Shown here piece by piece: positions 28,301 through 34,209 of a DNA stretch of 64,000 bases. How positions within the stretch are numbered: position 1 is the stretch's first letter; each line of letters starts with the position of its first letter. Below the pieces are notes generated by a model that was not told where the DNA came from, did not search any database, and saw nothing but the letters and a program-made list of their open reading frames with translations. The stretch is taken from contig JACQFQ010000039.1 in NCBI GenBank assembly GCA_016199985.1, forward strand, positions 1 through 64,000, written 5' to 3'. Position numbers and translations under genes: made by a program. This DNA comes from Verrucomicrobiota bacterium. GTDB taxonomy: Bacteria > Verrucomicrobiota > Verrucomicrobiia > Limisphaerales > UBA11320.

Positions 28301-30802
28301 TGGACGCCCGCCGGCGGAAGCATCGCCCAAAACTCCGCGAATGTTCTCGTTGGCGCCAACTCGGAGGCGCCCGGTCGATTCTGGAACGGGGCGATCGATG
28401 AGCTCGCGATTTACACCCAGGCGCTCCTGCCCGGCGATGTTCAGAGCCACTATCAGGCGGGGGGCGGGGTCGCGCTGACGATGTCCACGCGCCTGGCCTT
28501 CCCCGGGTTCAGCGCGGTCGATCTGCGGGGAACGCTCAGCGACAGCGGCGCCTTCCAACTGCAGGCCGGCCCCGTCAGCCTGACGCCGGGAGGCTTCGCC
28601 TTGAGCGAGGCTCAGCTCCGGTTCTCCCGAGCCGCGCAGTCGCCGCCCAGCCTGGCATTTGACGCAACGCTTCACGTGCCGCTCGGACCCGTGGCGCAAG
28701 TCTCTGGAACCATCGCCAGCTCGGGGGATTTGGATCTCACCGGAACGCTCGCCGGCGGGCGGTTGGGGGCGTTCGACTTCGGCAGTCTGCGATTCAACCT
28801 GGCCGGGCCGCTCGCCGGGCCTACGCTCTCCTCGACGGGAGTTGTCGAGGTTTTGGATCTGGGCAGCCTCGGCTTCAGCGGGGTCATCGGGCCGAACGGC
28901 AACCACGCTCTCACCAATGTTTTTGCCGGCCCGGCGTTCTTTGGTTTTCCGGTCAACACCCTGACAAACATCATCCGACGCGGCTCGGGGGATTACCGGG
29001 CGGCTGTGCTCGGCGACAGCCCCGTGGCGTATTGGCGTCTCAATGAAGCGTCCGCTCTCGACAAGGCGATTGATGCCGCTGGCCCGCACAACGGAACGTT
29101 CAGCGGAGGAGTCGCCGTGCAGCAGAAGGGCGCGTTGTCGGGCTCGACGGATCGCTCCGTCCACTTCGACGGAAGCAGCGCGGTCGTCTCGTCGCCCCGG
29201 GAGTCGGACTTCGATTTCAAGCAGACGATGACCGTGGAAGCCTGGTTGATGGTGGACAAGTCAGGGTGGGCGCATGATTGGGAGGCGATCGTGACGAAGG
29301 GCGACAGCTCGTGGCGCGTGAGCCGTTACGGCAACACGCGGAAGGTTTCCTTCGAAACCACCAGCGCGGCGGGAGGCCACAGCCTTCCCAGCGCCACGGA
29401 CATCGACGACGGCCAATGGCACCATGTCGTGGGAGTGTATGACGGGCTGGCGAAGTATCTCTATGTCGACGGCGTCCTTGAGGCCTTGGCGCCCTACTCC
29501 GAGACATTGAGCGACAACAAGTCGGTGGTGTTGCTCGGCGCCAACGCGGAGGCGCCGGGCCGAGTCTTCAATGGATGGCTGGATGAGGTCGCCATCTATG
29601 GCCGGGCTTTGAATGCCGCGGACGTCCTGGATCACTATCAAGCAGGAGGAGGAAGCGTTCTGAGCGCGCGATTGAAGCTGGGATTTGGCGGGGCGATTCG
29701 CGACGTGGAACTGGCGGGGACGTTCGGCCAGAAGGGAAGCGTCAGCCTTCAGGCCACCGCGGCCTCCCTTGGCTTGCGCGGGTTCACGCTCAACAACTCG
29801 TCTGTGGCGTTCACCCGCGCCGCGGGCGGGGTTGCGTCGGTGAGCCTGGGCGGGGATCTCTCGTTGGGCTCGCTCGACTTCTTGCCTCATTTGAACGGCT
29901 CCCTGCAGACCACGGGATTCCTGTTCCTGGGCGCGGATGGAGTCGGCGGCAACATCCGGGGCTTCCGCTTCAACAATCTCTCGCTTTCCCTACTGGGCAA
30001 CGTCGGAACGCCGAACGGCTCCCTGGCCGTCGCCGGCGATCTGGGGTTGCCCAACTTCCCGACCTACCACTTCGGCGGCTCGATCTCTTCGGGAGACTTT
30101 GTCTCGATGAATTACAACGCGGGCTTGAATCTGGGCGGCTTTGCGTCGGCGAATGGAACGCTGACCTTCAGCAGCTTCGTTGGGATGCGCGCGTCGGGGA
30201 CCTTTGACCTGAGCCTTCCCAGCGCCACCTTCAACAGCGCTTTCCTGTTCGCGGGCGATATTGGCAAGGACGGCAGCTTCAACCTCACCGGGAACGGCTC
30301 TCTCAGCATTGGCGGACACTCCACAGCCACCAGCGCCTTCTTCCTCGACAACACCCACGTCAGCGGAAGCACCCAGCTGCAAATGGGGGGAATCGCCAAG
30401 GATGTCAGCGTTAGTGTGTCGCTGGACCAGAGCGGCATCAGCGTCAGCGGAAGCGCCGATGTGGACACGGATTGGAACAAGACGATCGATTGGCCGCCGG
30501 GCGGTGATTCGGTGGGAGATGTCTGGTGGCGGGCCAAAGGTTCCGTCGCGCTGGCGAGCAGTTCGACCGGCGTCATCACGGGCAGCCTGGGCGCCACGTT
30601 TGCCGTTTGGGAACGCCTGCCCCTGGGCTCAAACCCTCCCGGGAACATCGACGACGCGGGCCAACGCATCACGAAGAGTTGGTCGGTGGATTCCGGCGGC
30701 GGCGCCAGCGTGGACTTCCCCTTCAAGGGACTCACAGTGGACCTGAGTCAAATGCCGCCGTTCCACTTCGAGAGGTCATCCTGGGGCATTGATCTCTGGT
30801 AG
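16319..30802 (+). CDS. Giant secreted modular protein, 4827 residues, two LamG domains
   Basis: One uninterrupted frame of 14.5 kb. The signal peptide is about 1-43 (hydrophobic 18-34, cleavage near GARAA), followed by a DSDGDGQND calcium-loop motif (47-55). Two similar beta-modules with 'W-S-V-x-R-x-Y-x-x-QR' follow at about 82-143 and 157-217. From there to about 1950 a beta-rich module appears three times (about 337-505, 1012-1190, 1773-1950). The first two carry a conserved 'HP...DDPxY / EDPLY...MLP' core, and the second and third open with LPGD. Ala-rich helical spans (about 505-1010, 1190-1770) separate them. The middle has CxxC pairs (CPDC about 2662, CKDC about 2751). Two LamG/concanavalin-like domains at about 3836-4050 and 4232-4443 start 'SPLAYWRF' and 'SPVAYWRL'. 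The tail is repetitive beta-structure ending WGIDLW, with no PEP-CTERM or cell-wall anchor seen. Role unknown; an adhesive or structural surface protein is a guess. Confidence 0.85.
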   Translation: MPKNISYLSAFLHKHRPLSLAAVLAIMGILGLALHRLPGARAATPPDSDGDGQNDLAEFLAGTDPHDARSVFRILGEPIRLKPGLWRVTWQSVSNRSYTVQRLADSAPDFADSKWIDLATVQADGPTTFFDAPVAAARGFFRVKSIGAPDAPVLLAPIALTNGGWRVFWSSVAGRDYELQRATQPQGANAQWRDLAHVVATGPASFADDFAGTVVGSRFYRVLELPPPPPDSIPTTLTNATQFVALGGDGRPQEGGTVKAVADGTIPAFEFRPGGRSGAGAGAGLALRFPQGARVVEQSGQQFLEFTSATSLFGPGSPLQLKTALNKSGGSTKRIPMGNLSVADILTAFDLPPESGLELVLFGQFHITLKSGIFADGRLKQARFSVSLGGLPLPGVSGDYPEFSLDLPPTDGVRIPFYGDFTLPDGSASPPTLSIPPKHPMWLVIKPDGLPSLTGRADLRFPDGPSFSVDLGIDDPVYSLQMVATGVHVPLIGSLAALLPSAPESCLPSNPTAAQLASARQCLARYDCAYVNFSASAVGAGPASDPSSPPDSPPEEFGTTTSVLDAWSYSALAATEARLPLAPLKDLLRQTGRSATAGRDLSQVVCNQLALTRARQAMSAGAFDGDSAARAELDAALAEAGAAAIRSADSSEAAQNLPNLIAAARCVLEVQAILQSIDNSRLDPALSAALSRLFKRFAADETDRLGVVRDVFAPAEGGPIGSMNRFVALQKMKDWGEFLGDAQQLGIEMEVDAPIDESMGQLALRVWRLAQDKLNEAESANDYLGFLFAMEDILDIVRLRQAGVLPGNPALAVLPADSDLPGYGARLGQVFQRDPTAMGGDVALENQSAELRRLRRILREVPGSVAFASPPCQRAYDRLNATLATAFGVLTTHRSLPVLIQILEAGVMRAQLRDQFHFAEEVSWETVQLPVLMARIAEVAGEKQGWSELHKAVGFLLSEADRNAAAGQPGPQRICLEQSILALHAARQVAVGLWQDEDARRRANPLMQVADLLLPGDLHVDKVAGAVRYDRSSRALEGAFSGELRLPKFDLALTLANASFASGGEFDINAYGSIVMPSAADPRVRLSVTPQHPLHVQFRAPRELKVSGGGKVETAGAAFEAYFGLEDPLYVFGASAQGVRFDLADKLRVMLPTLAPAEVYDAATSRALNDYYQSINASFEALLPSGGSPSPAAAQPQDALPAGAASGEPPTFAPSFAPSPLDALEAWANAEAADARMHIVKDYTATIKSVKQQLQVVANSLRSKPGKLDLPALLTRDQLLQRICGALRSEQAQPNQGNYLLLVSTPEFQSFLTETENAIIALLSSSDPDLAKKSTEVAAVAGSFTQQIQCFKTEYDSSRMLSSFQDFLLGQTRNLFTDLGLNADTGEPLATTNRLQNLDRGELRAGMTNLLLFSSFYALSGRQESLSNFRTALANVALRWRTKIYERIKELAPADTALFYAKLDGLRHAKEEPRPCMAPDVPELLDLYGELRGLKNDLLQILLVSQSSFDWPSGAIDQPYGPNTAFEFGLETSHLMKAWSEALFFSNNAKTTGEPLGNGKNNQVTRCDWIVKFVPEENKTRRVLVTRHLDWERLIGDDFKKGTERDAAVAAATAANAAAQAVVDAAAKAAVDEAETWLLQSAGIVNESAGIELLKVLLRLTTWAQEHDPSQIPLLQARRGQLVEAVISASAGDAAPPAGAGLADVTTSASSPRWFLLADYTRQLIEASEWPVFQNAPEARQSLLQDASKLIHAAAAAAGRLASSLPHSSPVDLKLPGDMIINRVFGEVQFHRDTGKINGTFGGRLEFPDLQNAYFEINRATLNNDFEFSIDAKTAGPLPFDGVWIDAAVVASGGLHQPLLLHGAGTMTLTNGPDVAVTIGFDQAKGTLSFDTSVTDLQSMRLADDAVLFDAGFGFSVKPSAQSGELHVSGTAGFFARGALPANVTRTNFYLIADHMAASLAFVPGRLDLRLTNGVLRLPDLFKAGLCSPASPGAGPSIGLNPSHPIVVSLIADDGSHHPALNFSGEFDFANIGFNVPDIDGLGAELCSAKLLFDSNRLPHFTNINGTVSIPLPPGQTSRVDIVEGAWSIDGFPTGKIALRNDIRLIDNSGFKFTLLGLKNAACPRGSALTVTRGADNLPRFALDGGIQMTVPASMLTGENGDTLGAVTCGTLFLEPPPALPDLRLDTVGIAGTFHLGGADGVLIKGAQLTLSGFENLYKPTQEHPFQAHLGGTLQIPNGPAFTLNDARFVFFDRDRLPRFDIAGMGYDGSKFTLAQALPAQVSAASFTFKNRNLELPDLIAPANLTLTLSAAISIPSADDPFISGRVDNIKVSIDPHGIPQVESIAGLGMQVGGVTLPPIEELGGQVYIGGLSPDPSKVYFAGRVAGSYQGYKVKALMAFNLAGPIGMCLDVNAGNVGIPLGQTGILISGASGGISFVNKNTDPCDFTTYMNGDGKPLSTMIDLPAAMSWASLKDVTNRFAHALQAFGPFPASPGLAGLDEASAAPVDPSAVAPSGLPALQDGFECPGDCPPATVNIFCQPHPDTANFTNRVIAKFSSINEDTLNNVLHITPENIATLGADAATVATRAAHKIREFVFSVTPPPQVGPLGAARAAQITAVVNEALDAMERVFAAALQETLSGRNAGEFYAVIRDKAYAGAPCPDCTLKVTGTITHVAVSSFLSGTVGATLSTAGTIGLVGNVNVLGIPVGKAKGFVAATDAQGQPNPSLCGDVRAVIGPLDLGELAASMSCKDCVTGVLAEFVKLAQCLSEPLIRQLAEKVAPRLASQTPAQILSLMTDTEKLAFMAELLQMPPQADLANCFLTQFGSAWDRVQPQLLVCGQVEPKLFGFPMAGKLVDVKAGATKTNIAGLYSYSPTYMIASALGAATRVPLFFLFPPQDEAKFGFNVNVPDPGHALLAGLSGRFRTAADFAGYSREGFDYMLANATYTTEYRLHPLGAEVLNAEARVVMPNLTNHPARPGSAWTPPELRPGGLPSRLDVLLLALEAGRLGDPLWKATAADLQALDGRLAGLDFLHDYFPHGGMIGAAKLQFPRALTETPPGYLSALVDPNSSMDILTRLGNAVDFLQNYVLAFTNRGALAFYVPAPNPPFFTHADGSSLTAPELLSAIQTFDASTIQDVGVQQLYPVELAFLKGWFNAQLLGVPIGTGSVVALPAGQGRASGVLQVRVAGPSDGWLKSFVNAASLTFEMKQAPSLAISNWGALALSEAQPLLGSPPSGTSPAAWDQVRRDAFGKFSAALVTNLPKISLDAAISLSMPAPISDVVSASGNGRIVAYSPRYEPGFQGTGPIAGVRRNGGIAFAGNLDFKANGVSLVTVRDAELSVTPQTQGLPALAGRFDVPNLPYQGVGFAPALLDFSTAPNPRFSASGGVTPFAIGSFQVVNIAGGSLTGKLDVARSGPNATTASIALSAARLQLPGLFTETVLIHGSNGINSPFGFSTSDPWSAALEVSSGLTLKVGVTTLVQLSGASLLSPIGISGTGTRTGSVLVTIKGGTKLSLFPGRSYAQSVTLDPVAKGSLRISSDGSFELNGSFKGGTPLVGVSLPVSAVADGALRLTQDALTLSGALGAGILDTVGSGGFTASGSVTITRDGSASVSGAAQISIPPFGSNLFTLESFAAGNMIGALDNTGLTLSGAYLKVAGLFSDRVALPPLRIYSNGNFTNQLGPVGFDIGGFAFSPVNFRLERTAGVWTLRNFSARFTELGLGAAVTVSGSISSDGAFNLSSVANSSLGLGGFTLGNASMTFARTPPDDPSLAFRGDLPIPDFATLTLSGGAQPDGSYSMSNVLASASVSGYPLVSVTNVLSKATSDYRARVMSLSPLAYWRFGDTIGAIARNETGLALNGAYRNAPNLLQSGALASAVNANRCVTLDGKQQDVLIGNQPAFASVAASLSIEAWVRVAAFDISWQTIVSKGDSAWRLQRDGNKDSLAFDTDGLNPPYLSGKRSVKDGQWHHVAAVYDGRAKYLYIDGELDAWTPAGGSIAQNSANVLVGANSEAPGRFWNGAIDELAIYTQALLPGDVQSHYQAGGGVALTMSTRLAFPGFSAVDLRGTLSDSGAFQLQAGPVSLTPGGFALSEAQLRFSRAAQSPPSLAFDATLHVPLGPVAQVSGTIASSGDLDLTGTLAGGRLGAFDFGSLRFNLAGPLAGPTLSSTGVVEVLDLGSLGFSGVIGPNGNHALTNVFAGPAFFGFPVNTLTNIIRRGSGDYRAAVLGDSPVAYWRLNEASALDKAIDAAGPHNGTFSGGVAVQQKGALSGSTDRSVHFDGSSAVVSSPRESDFDFKQTMTVEAWLMVDKSGWAHDWEAIVTKGDSSWRVSRYGNTRKVSFETTSAAGGHSLPSATDIDDGQWHHVVGVYDGLAKYLYVDGVLEALAPYSETLSDNKSVVLLGANAEAPGRVFNGWLDEVAIYGRALNAADVLDHYQAGGGSVLSARLKLGFGGAIRDVELAGTFGQKGSVSLQATAASLGLRGFTLNNSSVAFTRAAGGVASVSLGGDLSLGSLDFLPHLNGSLQTTGFLFLGADGVGGNIRGFRFNNLSLSLLGNVGTPNGSLAVAGDLGLPNFPTYHFGGSISSGDFVSMNYNAGLNLGGFASANGTLTFSSFVGMRASGTFDLSLPSATFNSAFLFAGDIGKDGSFNLTGNGSLSIGGHSTATSAFFLDNTHVSGSTQLQMGGIAKDVSVSVSLDQSGISVSGSADVDTDWNKTIDWPPGGDSVGDVWWRAKGSVALASSSTGVITGSLGATFAVWERLPLGSNPPGNIDDAGQRITKSWSVDSGGGASVDFPFKGLTVDLSQMPPFHFERSSWGIDLW

Positions 30803-30826
30803 TCCCGACGGCCTTGTCTCCGGGAC
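30802..30826 (+). terminator. Hairpin at the end of the giant gene
   Basis: GTCCCG (30802-30807, starting in the TAG stop) pairs with CGGGAC (30821-30826). No T-run follows, so it may slow transcription or protect the 3' end rather than act as a full intrinsic terminator. Confidence 0.3.
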
Positions 30827-31033
30827 CCACCGATGCCCCGCCGTGGCGGCGCGGACGTCTCGCTTCCGTCCGGTGTGATTCATGAGGCGGATGGCCCTGC
30901 CGCGAGCCGCAGAACGCATGAACGCCCGATGAACAGGTTTGCCTCATTCCACCCGATCAGGCAGGGTCCGTTCCTGCCGTCGAATTCTCGGAGTCGAATG
31001 CCGGATCATGCAACACAACTGGATTAAGAGCCT

Positions 31034-32101
31034 GTGAGTCTGCGCGCTCTGGGTTGGGACGCGTTTTTCGAAGAGGCGTTCGCGCCGTGGCGCGAGCGCG
31101 GCCTGATCGCCGCCCGGGTCGCGGCCCAGCACCGCGGAGGGTATGAGCTCTGGGCCGTGGACGAGGCGCTGGCCGCGGAGGTCTCCGGAAAATTTCGACA
31201 CCAGGCGCCCCAGCCCAGCGACTTTCCTTGCGTTGGCGATTGGGTGGCGGTGGAGCCCGTCGTCGGAGAGGACCGGGGCATCATTCAGGCGGTCCTCCCT
31301 CGCCGCACGCAATTCTCGCGCAAGGCCGCCGGCCAGGCCACCGATCAGCAGCTCCTCGCGGCGAACATCGACGACGCGTTCATCCTCGAGTCGTTGGCCA
31401 TGCCGCCGAACCTCCGACGGATTGAGCGGTTTCTCACCCTTGCCTGGGAAAGCGGGGCGACTCCGACAGTGCTTCTGACCAAGGCCGATCTTCGCCGGGA
31501 CGTTGAGACGTCTGTGAACAAGGTCTCGTCGATTACAAAAGGGGGACGCGTCCTCGCGATCCACAGCGAGAATGAGCAGGGGATCGTCGCCGTTCGCCGC
31601 CTGATCGGCGAAGGCCGCACGGTCGCGCTGTTTGGCCCTTCGGGCGTGGGGAAGTCGACGTTGATCAATCGGCTGGCGCGCGAAGAAAGCCAGGCGGTGC
31701 TTCCTGTCCGGGAGCGCGATCAGAAGGGACGTCACACCACCACGTTTCGGGAGATGGTGTTTCTCGCAGGGGGCGGAGTGCTCATTGATACGCCCGGGCT
31801 TCGCGAATTGCAGCTTTGGGAGGGGGCGGAGGGATTGGAGTCGGCGTTCCAGGATATCGAGAGCCTTGCGATAGCCTGTCGATTCACCGACTGCCGGCAC
31901 GATCAGGAACCCGGCTGCGCGGTGCAGCGGGCCGTGCGCGAGGGGGGGTTGGACGCCGCGCGCGTGGCGGGTTTTCGGAAGCTTCGGAATGAGGTGGCCG
32001 AGTTCGGGCCGCGGCGCGCCATACGAACGCGGGCGGAGGAGAGTCGGCGATCGAAAGGAGCGACCCGCAGTCTGCGTGGGCAAAAACACACGGAGGACTG
32101 A
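31034..32101 (+). CDS. rsgA: Ribosome small-subunit-dependent GTPase RsgA
   Basis: A circularly permuted GTPase that helps mature the 30S subunit. The 355-residue protein (GTG start) shows an N-terminal OB-like domain (about 20-95), then G4 TKAD (149-152), G1 GPSGVGKST (201-209) and G3 DTPG (252-255) in the permuted order. The C-terminal zinc-binding motif uses Cys282, Cys287, His289 and Cys295. All family landmarks are intact. It stands alone between the giant gene and a convergent small gene. Confidence 0.95.
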   Translation: MSLRALGWDAFFEEAFAPWRERGLIAARVAAQHRGGYELWAVDEALAAEVSGKFRHQAPQPSDFPCVGDWVAVEPVVGEDRGIIQAVLPRRTQFSRKAAGQATDQQLLAANIDDAFILESLAMPPNLRRIERFLTLAWESGATPTVLLTKADLRRDVETSVNKVSSITKGGRVLAIHSENEQGIVAVRRLIGEGRTVALFGPSGVGKSTLINRLAREESQAVLPVRERDQKGRHTTTFREMVFLAGGGVLIDTPGLRELQLWEGAEGLESAFQDIESLAIACRFTDCRHDQEPGCAVQRAVREGGLDAARVAGFRKLRNEVAEFGPRRAIRTRAEESRRSKGATRSLRGQKHTED

Positions 32102-32215
32102 GGCGCCGCGCGGCGTCCGCTTGGGGTTCCAACTGGCAGTTCTCCCACCCTCACGGGATCGACCCACAGACCCCCGCCAAGTTCCCAGCAATCCGCCTGC
32201 TCGATCTTCGTCGCG

Positions 32216-32752
32216 CTAGCTATCCGCATCAGCCCCGTTGTTCCGGAACAGGAGGTTGAAGGTTGTGAACGATCCGTAGCATCGACTGATGTATTGTTGC
32301 AGCTCCACCTTTTCTCCATCCGTCAGCTTCTCGTTCCCGTTGATCTTCTGCTCCAGCACGCGAAAGTTGTTTCGCATCATCACGATCTTGTGGAAGAAAA
32401 CCTCCAGCGGAACTTCCTTTGTCTGCAGCGCGGGATCCGCTGGATGAAGGACAAGCTTGCCGCCATGCCAACGCGCTCCGAGCTGCTCCACGACGTCGTC
32501 CGCGGCGCCCAACCCGAGTCGATCAATGGCGCTCAGGACCACTTCGGAGATCAGCGTGGACAGGGGTTTCTCAAGCGAGGTGATGGCGGCTTGGGCGGAG
32601 TCGGGCGCAAGGCCGCTGGTCGCCGGATCCACGGTGCGGCGCCCGCCCTCGAACGCGACCTCGACCGAGTGCTCGCTGATTGCCTTCACGGCGCCCTGGC
32701 CATATTGGGGGTGCCGCACCGTCATTCCCACATGGAGTGATTCAATTCTCAT
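32216..32752 (-). CDS. Conserved small protein with a CarD/Tudor-like N-terminus
   Basis: A 178-residue protein from ATG 32752; the frame extends upstream but only as an arginine-rich shadow of the gene before it. The N-terminus, MRIESLHVGMTVRHPQYGQG followed by EVAFEGGRRTVDP, resembles the small beta-barrel of CarD/TRCF or Tudor folds. The rest is helical, with a likely coiled segment at about 115-165 (VFFHKIVMMRNNFRVLEQKI). No enzyme motif is seen. It lies 23 bases downstream of the DUF1501 gene on the same strand. Possible partner: RNA polymerase, by analogy only. Confidence 0.65.
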   Translation of the reverse strand: MRIESLHVGMTVRHPQYGQGAVKAISEHSVEVAFEGGRRTVDPATSGLAPDSAQAAITSLEKPLSTLISEVVLSAIDRLGLGAADDVVEQLGARWHGGKLVLHPADPALQTKEVPLEVFFHKIVMMRNNFRVLEQKINGNEKLTDGEKVELQQYISRCYGSFTTFNLLFRNNGADADS

Positions 32753-32775
32753 AAACTCAAAGCATTTGTCCCGCG

Positions 32776-34206
32776 TTAGCTGAAGATGTCCCTGACGACT
32801 CGTCCGCTCACGTCGGTGAGGCGGAAGTCGCGTCCTGCGTGGCGATAGGTCAGCTTCTCGTGGTCGAGTCCGAGCAGCGCCAGCACCGTGGCGTGCAGGT
32901 CGTGGATATGAACCTTGTCCTCGGCGGCGAACCATCCGTAGTCATCCGTCGCGCCATAGGCCGTTCCTGGCTTCACCCCGCCGCCGGCGAGCCACATGGT
33001 GAAGCCCTCGGGATTGTGGTCGCGTCCGTCGCGTCCGCCTTCCGCCGCGGGGGTGCGGCCGAACTCCCCTCCCCAGACGACCAATGTGTCCTCGAGCAAA
33101 CCGGTCGCCTTCAAGTCGCGGAGAAGCCCGGCGATGGGCTTGTCCACCTCGGCCGCGTTCTTGGCGTGCCCCTTGCGGAGGTTGCCGTGCTGATCCCACT
33201 GCACATCGCCGTCGCTGTGCGTGACCTGTATGAATCGCACGCCGCGCTCCGCGAATCGCCGCGCCATCAAGCACTGCCGCCCGAAGTTTTCGGTGACCTT
33301 GTCGTCCAGGCCGTAGAGCCTGCGGATGGCGTCGCTCTCCCCTGAGATGTCCTGGGCCTCGGGCATCGCCATTTGCATCCGAAACGCGAGCTCGAACGAG
33401 TTGAGGCGGCCTTCCAGAGCGAGGTTCGGACCGCTCTGCCGCAGGTGCGCGCGGTTCATCTCCGCCAGCAGGTCGAGCTGTGTCCGCTGCTGGGAAACGC
33501 TGAGACGCGGGTTGCGGATATGCCGGACCACGGCGTCAGCCGCCGGCACCGTGGCGTTGCCGAGCGGCGTGCCCTGATGGGCCGCGGGCAGAAAGGCCGC
33601 GCCCCAGTTGTTCGCTCCGCCATGAGCGAACGTCGGACAGATGGTGATGAACCCCGGGAGGTTTTGATTCTCGCTCCCCAGGCCGTAGCTGATCCAGGAC
33701 CCCATGCTCGGGCGGATGAAATTGTCGCTCCCCGTGTGCAGCTTCAACACGGCGCCGCCGTGCGCGGCGTTGGTGCCGTGCAGGGAACGAACAACGCAAA
33801 GATCGTCGACGCACCGCGCCACATGAGGGAAGAGCTCGCTGACGGGCAGGCCGCTTCGGCCGTGATTTCTGAAAGCCCACGGTGATTTCAGCAGCGCTCC
33901 CGTCGCCGCGAACTGCACGCGTGGCTTTTGTCCGGGGAATGGCTTGCCATCGTCGCGATCGAGCAGCGGTTTGGGATCGAAGGTGTCCAGGTGCGATGGA
34001 CCTCCCTTCATGAACAGGAAAATCACCCGCTTGGCGCGCGGAGGGAGAGGGGAGGGCTTCACCGCGAGCGGATTGATCTGGGATCGGGACGGCGCGTTTT
34101 CGGCCATCAGCGCCGACGCCGCGAGCCAGCCAAAACCCGCCGCCGAGCCCGTCAGCAATGTCCTTCTCGAAATCCGCGCGCCGAAACGAAGGCCGAACGT
34201 GTTCAT
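32776..34206 (-). CDS. DUF1501 family protein, Tat-exported
   Basis: A 476-residue protein starting with a twin-arginine signal (SRRTLLTGSAAGFGWLAASA, about 14-33). The body matches DUF1501: FLFMKGGPSHLDTFDPKP (about 63-80), a VVWGGEFGRTP motif and DHNPEGFTMWLAGGGVKPG near the C-terminus. DUF1501 is related to the alkaline phosphatase/sulfatase superfamily and is very common in PVC genomes, always paired with a DUF1549/DUF1553 gene. The partner is directly upstream with three bases between. The joint substrate is unproven; a role in degrading complex polysaccharide is commonly proposed. Confidence 0.92.
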   Translation of the reverse strand: MNTFGLRFGARISRRTLLTGSAAGFGWLAASALMAENAPSRSQINPLAVKPSPLPPRAKRVIFLFMKGGPSHLDTFDPKPLLDRDDGKPFPGQKPRVQFAATGALLKSPWAFRNHGRSGLPVSELFPHVARCVDDLCVVRSLHGTNAAHGGAVLKLHTGSDNFIRPSMGSWISYGLGSENQNLPGFITICPTFAHGGANNWGAAFLPAAHQGTPLGNATVPAADAVVRHIRNPRLSVSQQRTQLDLLAEMNRAHLRQSGPNLALEGRLNSFELAFRMQMAMPEAQDISGESDAIRRLYGLDDKVTENFGRQCLMARRFAERGVRFIQVTHSDGDVQWDQHGNLRKGHAKNAAEVDKPIAGLLRDLKATGLLEDTLVVWGGEFGRTPAAEGGRDGRDHNPEGFTMWLAGGGVKPGTAYGATDDYGWFAAEDKVHIHDLHATVLALLGLDHEKLTYRHAGRDFRLTDVSGRVVRDIFS

Positions 34207-34209
34207 GGG

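Noticed and set aside
26954..29164. 736-codon minus-strand frame across the LamG region
   Set aside because: Opposite the well-supported LamG domains and without motifs of its own.
32104..32115. CGCCGCGCGGCG palindrome just after rsgA
   Set aside because: Such GC palindromes are expected by chance at this base composition and there is no T-tract.
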